From: GCA-2686295 sp964402995
GTDB lineage: Archaea > Nanobdellota > Nanobdellia > Woesearchaeales > GCA-2686295
Assembly (NCBI GenBank): GCA_964402995.1
Contig: CAYOEA010000002.1
Location: forward strand, 1 to 64,000
Direction of reading: 5' to 3'
DNA length: 64,000 bases
The first letter of the stretch is position 1; every line of letters begins with the position of its first letter. Of the stretch, positions 33,715 through 41,800 are shown in pieces. Under the pieces are notes generated by a model. It ran no database searches. It was not told where the DNA came from and was given only the letters and a program-made list of their open reading frames with translations. The translations under genes and the position numbers were made by a program.

Positions 33715-35183
33715 CTTAAACTACACGTAAGTTCATAAATCTTAATTGATTTATCATAAACTAAATTAAAACAATCATCATTGACATAATAAAGATTTTC
33801 TTCTGAACCAAAAAGACCAGAAAAATAAATGTAATTCACATTATATCTGGTTAATCTTCTTACAACTTCATTCTTAAGCCTGAGTGAAAAAATATCTTGA
33901 ACTTGATCATATCTTGTTTGTGCATCTTCAACCATTAAAAAATCATCGTCAATTACATTTTTTCTTTCTGCAAAAAAAGTTATTAAATGTCCTTCTTGAA
34001 CACGAGCCAAAACAGTTGAATTTACAGGAGTATTATCTTTAATCCAAAGCATAGCATCAATTTCACTTTGACTTGGAACGTCATCTAAAGAATTTGAAGC
34101 CACATAAATACTCGGAATTATTGCAGAAACTAAAAAAAGTAAGAACACAGCAGCTAAAAACCAGTTAGCAAGAGAAGGAACTTTTGTTTTCTTAATATAT
34201 GAATAAGCATTCTTAATAGAATGTGAAGATAGTATTACTAAAAATAAACCTAAGAATAATAAACCCACTTTAAAAGCTAATAATTTTGCCCAAAGAAGAA
34301 TTAATACAGATAGTGAAAGACTAATAATTAAGATTAAAGATTTCTTTTTTGATGTAAACATAACACTATATATAGTATATATTCCGAAAAATACAGGAAC
34401 TAAACCTAGAAAATATAACGATTGAAATATGTTTAAGTCAAAAAAATAAGTTGTAAGAATTTGAAGAGGAATGTTTTGCCATATAACTAAAGGACCATGA
34501 ATTGCAAATGCTGTTTTAAATACAATAAAATTAAACCATAAAGCTAAGAAAGATGCAAATAAAATTATTTCTTGTTCCTTTGCCATTGTTTCCAAAGACT
34601 CAACTTTTAACATTAAAAGATAAAGCAATAAACCAATCAGCACAAGAAATACCGAAGAATGTGTGAAAACAAACACCACAATTAAAATTAAAGATAAATT
34701 TAGATGTTTCTTTTTATTTAGATTCAATAAAGAATATATCACAAATAAAGTTAAAACTGCAACTAAAGAATAAGAAGATAAGGAATTTACTGATGAGAAA
34801 AATATAGGAATAAAACCTGAAAAAAAACTAGTCATTAAAGATATAAGATGATCTTTAGTAATATTAAATGAAATTAGATATATAGGAATAACTATTAACG
34901 CGAACAAGAGATTTGGAATTACTTTGATTGCAAAGTCAGAACCAAAAATATCAAAAAATGATACTAGATAATAGAATATAGGTGGAAACAAATGCGATCT
35001 TCCACCATAACTTAATTCATCATTAAATAAAGGAACACCTTCTTCGTTAATATTTTCAATTTGTCTTAAAGAATCATAAGAATCATAAGAAATATAAGGA
35101 GTTTGAAATGCTAAAAATAATCTTGATGTGAGCGTAACTAGAAAAATTAGAATTAAAATAGTTACTGCTATAGATTTCTTCAT
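33711..35183 (-). CDS. Polytopic GT-C-like membrane protein with soluble C-terminal domain
   Basis: A 490-residue protein with about 12 membrane helices. The first loop holds YISYDSYDSLRQI near residue 31, then GGRSHLFPPIFYYL. After residue 365 comes an external domain containing IDAMLWIKDNTPVNSTVL and HLITFFAERKN, which resembles the linker between the last helix and the catalytic tail of dolichyl-linked glycosyltransferases, but without the WWDYG motif of oligosaccharyltransferases. It is translationally coupled to the following GT-C-like gene. The donor and acceptor are unknown. Confidence 0.55.
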   Translation of the reverse strand: MKKSIAVTILILIFLVTLTSRLFLAFQTPYISYDSYDSLRQIENINEEGVPLFNDELSYGGRSHLFPPIFYYLVSFFDIFGSDFAIKVIPNLLFALIVIPIYLISFNITKDHLISLMTSFFSGFIPIFFSSVNSLSSYSLVAVLTLFVIYSLLNLNKKKHLNLSLILIVVFVFTHSSVFLVLIGLLLYLLMLKVESLETMAKEQEIILFASFLALWFNFIVFKTAFAIHGPLVIWQNIPLQILTTYFFDLNIFQSLYFLGLVPVFFGIYTIYSVMFTSKKKSLILIISLSLSVLILLWAKLLAFKVGLLFLGLFLVILSSHSIKNAYSYIKKTKVPSLANWFLAAVFLLFLVSAIIPSIYVASNSLDDVPSQSEIDAMLWIKDNTPVNSTVLARVQEGHLITFFAERKNVIDDDFLMVEDAQTRYDQVQDIFSLRLKNEVVRRLTRYNVNYIYFSGLFGSEENLYYVNDDCFNLVYDKSIKIYELTCSLR

Positions 35184-35233
35184 TTTAGAAAAAAAGTATG
35201 TTAAATTAAAAAAGTTTGTCCTAAAAGAACGAT

Positions 35234-35500
35234 TTAATCGTCTTCAGGACTGTAAGAAGGAATTGCAGACTTACTAATAATCATGATATCGCCAGTACTT
35301 TTTACAAGTTGATGAGGCACGATAACACCTTTAGCAGCTCCTAAAACCTTATTTAGGAATGAATTTTTAGTAGCTTTAACTCTCCATCCAAATACCTTAT
35401 TAGTTGTCAGGATCACTTCTTCAACATCACCAAAATAATCACCGCTATCAGTGAAAACTCTCATGTCATAAGTCTCAGTAATTTTTTTCATCTTAAGCAT
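35234..35500 (-). CDS. PRC-barrel domain protein
   Basis: An 88-residue protein that is almost entirely one PRC-barrel (about 10-82): MRVFTDSGDYFGDVEEVILT, then VFGWRVKATK and GVIVPHQLVKSTGDIMII. Archaeal PRC-barrel proteins are small and often involved in cell division or ribosome and RNA contacts; here the role is not known. An AAGGTGG site at 35507-35513 is 6 nt from ATG 35500, so the second of two adjacent Met codons is the better start. Divergent from a small membrane protein gene. Confidence 0.8.
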   Translation of the reverse strand: MLKMKKITETYDMRVFTDSGDYFGDVEEVILTTNKVFGWRVKATKNSFLNKVLGAAKGVIVPHQLVKSTGDIMIISKSAIPSYSPEDD

Positions 35501-35545
35501 CATATACCACCTTTTAAAAGTTATAATATATTAACTATTCGACAG

Positions 35546-35592
35546 TTTATATAACTTTCGCTATCGTCATATCACTATCGAAAAATATATAT
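35546..35592. promoter_or_regulatory. Divergent promoter region with TATA boxes in both directions
   Basis: The minus strand shows TTATATAA at 35546-35554 for the PRC-barrel gene. The plus strand shows AAATATATATA at 35582-35592 for the small membrane protein, whose GAGGTG site lies at 35625-35630. Between them CTATCG occurs twice (35561-35566 and 35575-35580), a possible shared operator. Confidence 0.4.
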
Positions 35593-35637
35593 ACTAATAA
35601 GAGGAAATATTTTATATTATAATTGAGGTGAATTTAT

Positions 35638-35889
35638 ATGGCCGCTGGCATTGAAAATTTCATGATTGCTGTTTTAGTAGGAACATTATTTGCAATAGTA
35701 TATGCATTAAGAGTTCTTGTACTGATGGAAAGAAGAGTAGCACGAATGGATCTTAACATCGAACAAATGACTAAAAGAGTCCTAAAGGAAGAGTTAGTTA
35801 TCGAGAGTGCAGAGAAAAGAATCGAAACAGAAGAAAAGAAAATCGAAAAAGCACTTAAAGGCAGAAAAACTCGAAAAGGAAGAAAGTAA
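35638..35889 (+). CDS. Small membrane protein with coiled-coil tail, unknown function
   Basis: An 83-residue protein with one N-terminal membrane helix (about 8-28), a basic turn (ERRVARM), an amphipathic coiled-coil-like helix (about 35-70) rich in Glu/Lys, and a strongly basic end (GRKTRKGRK). No family is recognised. Its basic tail would be cytoplasmic and could bind nucleic acid or the ribosome. A GAGGTG site supports the ATG. Confidence 0.65.
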   Translation: MAAGIENFMIAVLVGTLFAIVYALRVLVLMERRVARMDLNIEQMTKRVLKEELVIESAEKRIETEEKKIEKALKGRKTRKGRK

Positions 35890-35925
35890 TTTTCCTTTAA
35901 TTTTTTTATAAACTTTTTTTATTTA

Positions 35926-36333
35926 TTATTCTAATTCAATTAGTTCTTCAAATGTTAGACCGATTTCCTTTGCTAATTCTAAACTTATGACAAAAGACTT
36001 AGGAGTTTTCTGAAGATTAGAAGTTTTTAGAAAATAAGTACCTTGTCTGTCAAATTTCACTGCAACATAAGGATCACAACCAAATTTATCACAAAAGAAT
36101 TCTAATTCATGAATTTCTTGTTCAGTAAAATACTTTTTCTTATCAGCAGTAACTTTGATTTCTAAAGCAATCTTTCTATTTTTTGAACCAACTAATATAT
36201 CAGGACTTGGAAACTGTGAAGAGCCAGAACCTGCAACTCTAATTGCACCCCAGCTATTAGCCCAAAATTTGTGAATAAGTTCTCGTTCTGCAGCACTTCC
36301 TTTACTTTTTCGTCTAGCGTGTGAAATTCCCAT
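35926..36333 (-). CDS. hjc: Archaeal Holliday junction resolvase Hjc
   Basis: A 135-residue PD-(D/E)xK nuclease that cuts four-way junctions during recombination. It has the N-terminal KGSAAERELIHKF with the catalytic Glu near residue 17, the loop RVAGSGSSQFPSPDIL with the active-site Asp near 45, and ALEIKVT with the ExK near 58. Length and motif order match Hjc. The gene stands alone between two small unknown genes. Confidence 0.93.
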   Translation of the reverse strand: MGISHARRKSKGSAAERELIHKFWANSWGAIRVAGSGSSQFPSPDILVGSKNRKIALEIKVTADKKKYFTEQEIHELEFFCDKFGCDPYVAVKFDRQGTYFLKTSNLQKTPKSFVISLELAKEIGLTFEELIELE

Positions 36334-36428
36334 GTAAGATGAATAGAAGTTTTTATTTAAATAAATTCTCGGTCCATGACCAGTGTAAAACCGTAATTAA
36401 TATAAGTTTAAGAACAAATATTTAATTG

Positions 36429-36806
36429 ATGAAGAATAATAAACCAATAATCTGTAATAAATGTAAGGAAAAAATTAAAAAAAAGAGCGATTTTAATCCA
36501 TTATTATTTTTGGGAATAGATTTTGAAATATGTTGCAATAAATGCTATGCAAAAATACAAAGAACAACAGATAGTTTTTTTTATGGCCCATATCAAGTTA
36601 ATTCATATCAAACAGTTCTAAAAAATGCAATTATAACAATAATAGCTATAATTATGGGCTTAATCATATTAAATGAAATTCTAGCAAATAGAATGATGAT
36701 TAATGAATATACAATAATCCCAGCCATCATAGTAATAACCTTTGTTATATGGAGATGGTATAATGTTTTCAAAGCAATAGAAATTGAGAAAAAATTAAAC
36801 GATTAA
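36429..36806 (+). CDS. Zinc-ribbon protein with two membrane helices, unknown
   Basis: A 125-residue protein. Two Cys-x2-Cys pairs (ICNKCKEK near residue 8 and CCNKCYAK near 36) form a treble-clef or ribbon at the N-terminus. Membrane helices at about 70-90 and 96-113 follow, and then a charged tail. The TTG at 36426 also lies in frame directly before ATG 36429. No known family recognised. Confidence 0.6.
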   Translation: MKNNKPIICNKCKEKIKKKSDFNPLLFLGIDFEICCNKCYAKIQRTTDSFFYGPYQVNSYQTVLKNAIITIIAIIMGLIILNEILANRMMINEYTIIPAIIVITFVIWRWYNVFKAIEIEKKLND

Positions 36807-36847
36807 AATTAGAAAAGTATTAATACATAAAATTAAGGACTAAGAAT

Positions 36848-37054
36848 ATGGCGAAAAAAGTAATATCACTAGCAGCAATGGAAAAGATAATGAAAAAGAC
36901 AGGGGCTAAAAGAGTATCGGAAGATGCAAAAGAAGCTTTACGAGACATATTAGAGAACTATGCAGAAGAATTATCTGAACGAGCATTAAAGTTAGCATTT
37001 CATACTGGAAGAAAAACAATTAAATCAGAAGATATAAAATTAGCTTCGAAATAA
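36848..37054 (+). CDS. Archaeal histone
   Basis: A 68-residue single histone fold. Helix 1 contains SLAAMEKIMKKTGAKRVS, the long central helix spans about 24-50, and the end has GRKTIKSEDIKLA, the loop 2 and helix 3 of archaeal HMf-type histones. There is no tail. It would dimerise and wrap DNA. It is monocistronic, with a weak AAGGA ribosome-binding site. Confidence 0.95.
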   Translation: MAKKVISLAAMEKIMKKTGAKRVSEDAKEALRDILENYAEELSERALKLAFHTGRKTIKSEDIKLASK

Positions 37055-37086
37055 TTTCTAAACAATTTTTGAAATTAACTAGTCTT

Positions 37087-37989
37087 TTAAAGTTTAATTC
37101 GCATCAAATCATAAGAACATTCTGCATTTGTAAAGAAATCTTTAATACTTGATTCTAGAACTGATATATCTTTATAACGCTGAGAAAAGTGTGTTATGAT
37201 TAAACGTTTGACTTCTGCATTTGTCGCAATTAAACCCGCATCAGCAGTTGTTAAATGCTTATATTTTGCAGCATTCTCACTCATATCAGGAAGATAAACA
37301 GATTCAGAAATTAAAAGATCAGAGTTCTTTGCTAAATCTATTGCATTCTTATTTGGAATAGTATCAAACACAAAAGTTATTTTTCTACCTTTTTTTATAA
37401 AAGAAACATCGTCAGGCTCAATTAATTTACCATTGATAGTTACGGAGTTTCCATTTTGAATTTCTCTCATAATAGGACCTTGAGTTAAACCTACTTCTTT
37501 TGCTTTTGCAAGTTTTATTTTTCTTTTATCCTTTTCTACAAATGAATAAGCCACACAAGAAGTTGTATGTTGCATGTTTGCTGCTTGAATATAATAATCA
37601 TCAGTTTCTTTGATTGTTGTGAGTTCTTCTGGATCAAGTTCAGTAATTCTTAAATCTAAGTTCTCTTGCTCAAAAATTACAGAATCTAAAAGATGTTGAA
37701 TGCTTTTTTTAGTTCCTATTGGACCATAAATTTCAATTTTTGGAGGAACATCTTTATTTGATATTGTTTGTAAAAGACCAATTATACCGCCAACATGATC
37801 GCCATGCCAGTGAGTTATCAAAATAGTTGTAACTTTATTTCTATTAATGCCTGCAAGATTCATTTGTCTTTGAGTTCCTTCGCCACAATCTATCAAAATG
37901 CCTTCTGACTGATATGACATGTAAATTGCTTGGACATTACGGTCCTTTGTCGGCACCATACATGCCGTACCTAAAAAAGTTAGTTCCAT
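37087..37989 (-). CDS. rnz: Ribonuclease Z
   Basis: A 300-residue tRNA 3'-end processing enzyme. It begins MELTFLGTACMVPTKDRN, the archaeal RNase Z start; the metal site THWHGDHVGG lies near residue 61, then ESVYL, AKYKHLTTADAG and ITHFSQRY. The frame extends 15 codons upstream, but ATG 37989 is chosen because family members start here and a TATA box sits 26 bp before it. It would release the CCA-less 3' end of pre-tRNAs. Confidence 0.94.
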   Translation of the reverse strand: MELTFLGTACMVPTKDRNVQAIYMSYQSEGILIDCGEGTQRQMNLAGINRNKVTTILITHWHGDHVGGIIGLLQTISNKDVPPKIEIYGPIGTKKSIQHLLDSVIFEQENLDLRITELDPEELTTIKETDDYYIQAANMQHTTSCVAYSFVEKDKRKIKLAKAKEVGLTQGPIMREIQNGNSVTINGKLIEPDDVSFIKKGRKITFVFDTIPNKNAIDLAKNSDLLISESVYLPDMSENAAKYKHLTTADAGLIATNAEVKRLIITHFSQRYKDISVLESSIKDFFTNAECSYDLMRIKL

Positions 37990-38010
37990 TTTGTTTGATA
38001 AGAAGAGTTT

Positions 38011-38020
38011 GTTTATATTT
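38011..38020 (-). promoter_or_regulatory. TATA box of the RNase Z gene
   Basis: The minus strand reads AAATATAAAC, 26 bp upstream of ATG 37989. This supports the shorter start. Confidence 0.55.
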
Positions 38021-38205
38021 GTTATTAAAAACAAAAACAGAACATATAAAAACTTACATAAATAGAAAAATATATGAAAAAAGATATAAATGAACTTACA
38101 TAAATAGAAACAGAAATAAATAAAGAGAACAAAAAATAAAACCTACATAAATAGAATAAAATATGAAAAAAGAATAAATAATCCTACATAAATAGAAATT
38201 TAACC

Positions 38206-38243
38206 ACAAACAATATAAACTCAAAAAAACAAACAATATAAAC
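38206..38243 (+). repeat. Pair of perfect 15-bp direct repeats inside the array
   Basis: ACAAACAATATAAAC occurs at 38206-38220 and again at 38229-38243. It fills the wide gap between the fourth and fifth array repeats and is unrelated in sequence to them. It may be a second type of binding site. Confidence 0.5.
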
Positions 38244-38296
38244 CAATAAACAGATCAAGAAAACTAATTCTTACATACATAGACAAACACAATAAT

Positions 38297-38306
38297 ATTT
38301 ATAAAG
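38297..38306 (+). promoter_or_regulatory. TATA box of the tandem-HTH / surface-protein operon
   Basis: ATTTATAAAG lies about 31 bp before the TTG at 38333. Array repeat 6 (38312-38326) lies between the TATA box and the start, where a bound protein would block initiation. Confidence 0.55.
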
Positions 38307-38332
38307 GAATTCTTACATGAATAGAGTATACT

Positions 38333-38887
38333 TTGAGAGCACGACGAGACGACAAAAAAGAGAAATATAGAGATTACAATAGAATAAGTGCTCAAAGACT
38401 CGAAAAAGATCAAGATAAACTCAAATTACAACTTCTAATTGAAACATTAACTTCAAAGTACAATATAGATCCTAAAGAACTACTTTTGGAAGTAGAAAAA
38501 GATAGTCTAATTCCAACCAGCATATTCTCAGAAAAATTAAGCACATTAGAAACAGTCGTCAAATATCTAAAAGAAAATAACGGATTAAAAAATAAAAAAA
38601 TCGCAGAGCTTGTCGGAAGAGATTCAAAATCAGTATGGCAAGCATATAATTCTTCAAAGAAAAAACAAGCAGAAAAAATCATTGTGAGCGATATAAAGCA
38701 CACATTCCCAATTTCTATTCTTAAAAACAAGCAGCTCAGCGTTCTAGAAAACGTCGTCGCGTATCTCAAAGAACAAGGACTGCAAAACAAAGAGATTTCT
38801 GAGTTAATTAAACGTGACCAGAGAACTATTTGGACTGTGCTAAACAGAGCTAAAAATAAACGAGGAGGAAATGAAAACATTAGGTAA
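38333..38887 (+). CDS. Tandem helix-turn-helix protein, probable regulator of the surface-protein gene
   Basis: A 184-residue basic protein. After a charged N-terminus come two copies of one roughly 50-residue module at about 60-110 and 125-175. They share (I/F)PxSI, L(S/T)xLExVVxYLKE, L(K/Q)NKxI(A/S)EL and (K/R)R/GDxx(S/T)(V/I)W, the pattern of a sigma/Xre-like HTH with its recognition helix near DSKSVWQAY and DQRTIWTVL. The start is a TTG placed by the TATA box. It overlaps the giant surface gene by 17 nt. Its promoter region contains the repeat array, so autoregulation and coupling to the surface gene are inferred. No named family recognised. Confidence 0.7.
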   Translation: MRARRDDKKEKYRDYNRISAQRLEKDQDKLKLQLLIETLTSKYNIDPKELLLEVEKDSLIPTSIFSEKLSTLETVVKYLKENNGLKNKKIAELVGRDSKSVWQAYNSSKKKQAEKIIVSDIKHTFPISILKNKQLSVLENVVAYLKEQGLQNKEISELIKRDQRTIWTVLNRAKNKRGGNENIR

Positions 38888-41800
38888 TAAAATCGGACGC
38901 CTGGAAAAAGAATTCACACTCCTACATAGTTCTAAGAAGAATCTGTTAGCACAGAAAAGAAGAAAGGAAATCACCAAGAAAGATCATGATTTCCATAAAA
39001 AAATAAACAATAGTGAAAGTCACAAAAAAGCATACCATAAAGAAATTAGTGAGCAGATAAACACTGCAAAAATAGAAAGAGAAAGAAGAAGAGAAAGCAA
39101 TAAAGAAAGAGAAAGAAAACCTGCAATTATTTTGATGATTGGATTAATAGTAATCTTAAGCACATTAGTAATTGCAAACTTTGAAGGAATAACGGGGTTT
39201 GCAACATTTACCAGAGAACAAACATTAGTCATAGAAATGAATGAAAGTTATGGACCTGGACAATATGAGATTGAATTAGATCTAGAAAATGCAACCAGCC
39301 TGAGAGTTAGTGGAATAGGCACAGGAGAGGGAAGAATAAAAGTCTTGCTTGAAATGAACGGAACAAATCTAACAGTATTAGATAGATATGTGAATGAAGA
39401 AGGAAGAAATAATTTAATTACAGGAATGGTTGTTGGAGATGAATTTACACTACTAGAAGATATGCTAGAAAATAATGCGAACGAAGAAGTAATAGAAGAA
39501 GAAAATATCACTGAAATAGTTGATAATATAGAAACTAATAATGAAACAATAGAAATTGTGGAAGAAAATAATACAAGCACAAATGCAACAACTAATGAAA
39601 CAATTAATGAAAACATAAGTGCAAGTATAAATGAAAACATAACAAATAATACCAGCTCAAATATTACAGATATAAACATAACAATCCCTATTGAGCTAAA
39701 TACTAGTGAAGAACTAAACATCACATTAAATGAAAGTATAAACTTGAGTTTAAACGATACAATAGAAATAGATAATGAACTAAATATTACATTAAATGAA
39801 AGTAACAATGAGTCTACAAACATAAGTACAAATGTGACGAGTAACACCACAAGCAAGGTTACAACCAATGTAACGACTAATACTAGTATGAATTTGACAG
39901 TTAATGCTACGACTAATATTACAAGTAATATTACAAGCAATTTAACAAGCAATATAAGTGCAAACATAAGTGAAAATATAACTAGTAATGCAAGCTCAAA
40001 TATTACAGACATAAACATAACAATCCCTATTGAGCTAAATACTAGTGAAGAACTAAACATTACATTAAATGAAAGTATAATTGAAGAACTAAAAACGATA
40101 TTTGAAGATGAATGTTTAGAAACATGTGTTGCAACAATATCCAATGCTAAACTAATAATCATAGTTGAAGACATGGACTTTACATTAACTCAGATTGTTT
40201 ATACTAAAAAAATAGATAACAAACCCCCAGTACAAACTAAAAACTTAGAAAACATAAGCTTCTACAAAGAATATGAAATAAATGCAAGCGAATATTTTGC
40301 AGACCCTGACGGAGATGAACTAATCTATGATGTAAAAAGATTAGATGATATAAGAACAGTAATTATTGGAAATAGAATAATCTTTAGAACAAATACTACT
40401 GGAACATACGAAACTTATGTCTACGCAACAGATGGAGGAAGTTTAGTTAAGAGTAATACATTTACAATTAGAACTGGACTAGAAGAAAATGTGAGTTTAG
40501 TGACAGAAAAATCAATAAAAGAAAATGTAACTCAACTACAAGCAGAAATTGGTAAACCAGTTAAATGGATTAAAACAGTACAATTAGATAATATTACAGA
40601 CACAATAATTAACTTACCTGAAAGTTCAAGAAATATAATTGTAAAAGACAACAACAACAAACAAGTAAAAGAAGAAAAAATTAGTGTTGTAGAAAATAAA
40701 ACAAGAAGAACATTAATAGAATATGAAGTAGATAAAGAAATTGAATTAATCAAAAAGAAAATAGAAAAAGCAGATAAGAAAGATAATTCAAAAGAATCAG
40801 GAAAACTAAAATCAAGTCTCATCAAACTAAAAGTAAAAAAACAAGAAATAGTTAGTGGACAAAAACTAACAGATAAAGGAGAAGAAACTACAGGATCAAA
40901 AATACTAAATAGCATCAGAACAACTGTTGCAAACTCAGACTTAACTGGAAGAATAATACAAGAAATACCAGATGCAAAACTAGATCCAAGCATAAAACCA
41001 ATTGAAGAAGCAACTATTATTCCAGAAGATAAAATAATCGTGATTGAAGATGAACTTCTTGAAGAAAACATTGTTGAAATTGTAGAAGAAATTATCGAAA
41101 CAAATGAAACAATAGTAATTGAAGAAAATGTTAAAGAAATAGTAAATGAAACTGTAGAAAAAATTACTGATATAATTGAAGTAATAGAAGAAGAAAATAT
41201 TACAACGATTAATTCAACAATTGATGTTGAACTAAATAGCACTTCAGAAATAAAAATTATTGAAGAAGAAAATAATACATTTCTAACAAATATTACAGAA
41301 ACAAATAACACAACAAGAAACGCAACAATCCAAATAGAAAATAATACGAAAGAAATTATTGAAGAAATAATTAATGAAACTAATAAAACAAATGAAACTA
41401 TAATAGTTGAAGAAATTATTGAAGAAGAAACGCTAATAGAAACGCCTGATATAACACAAGAAATAATTATTAGTGAAGAAGTGATAAATGAAACTGAAGA
41501 CATAATAATTGGAGAAGAAAATAATTATAATTCACCAACAAATATTGAAGAAGGAATAGGAATTATAATTGAAGAAACAGCTGAAGAATATATCATAGAG
41601 TATGAAACGGAAGCTCCAGAAATTATAGAAGAAGAAATTAATGAATATAAGAAGAGAGTTACAATTAGTTCCACATTACACTACACAGAAATCTTATCCT
41701 ACACAAACATAACACCATCACCAAAAGAAAGCATAGGATTACACTGGTTAGTAAACGGAAGCAGAATAGAAATGAAGAACATCACTTATGTGGATGCAAA

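Larger units (their letters stand above)
38053..38326 (+). repeat. Array of six 15-bp direct repeats upstream of the tandem-HTH gene
   Basis: Copies of C(T/C)TACATAAATAGAA occur at 38053-38067, 38095-38109, 38142-38156 and 38183-38197. Degenerate copies lie at 38270-38284 and 38312-38326. Start-to-start distances are 42, 47, 41, 87 and 42 bp, that is, one or two steps of four DNA turns. The last copy sits between the TATA box and the start of the HTH gene. These fill the 343-bp gap between RNase Z and the HTH gene; no ORF or RNA is seen there. Spacers are AT-only and repeats too short for CRISPR, so binding sites for the downstream regulator are the best reading. Confidence 0.75.

Noticed and set aside
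38053..38326. Possible mini CRISPR array
   Set aside because: Repeats are 15 bp, spacers are AT-only and partly duplicates of each other, and no cas genes are nearby. Operator or iteron-like sites fit better.
39248..41503. Long antisense ORFs (up to 323 codons) opposite the giant surface gene
   Set aside because: They are mirror images of low-complexity Asn/Glu/Thr codons, giving Ser/Ile/Val-rich sequence with no motif, start context or promoter.
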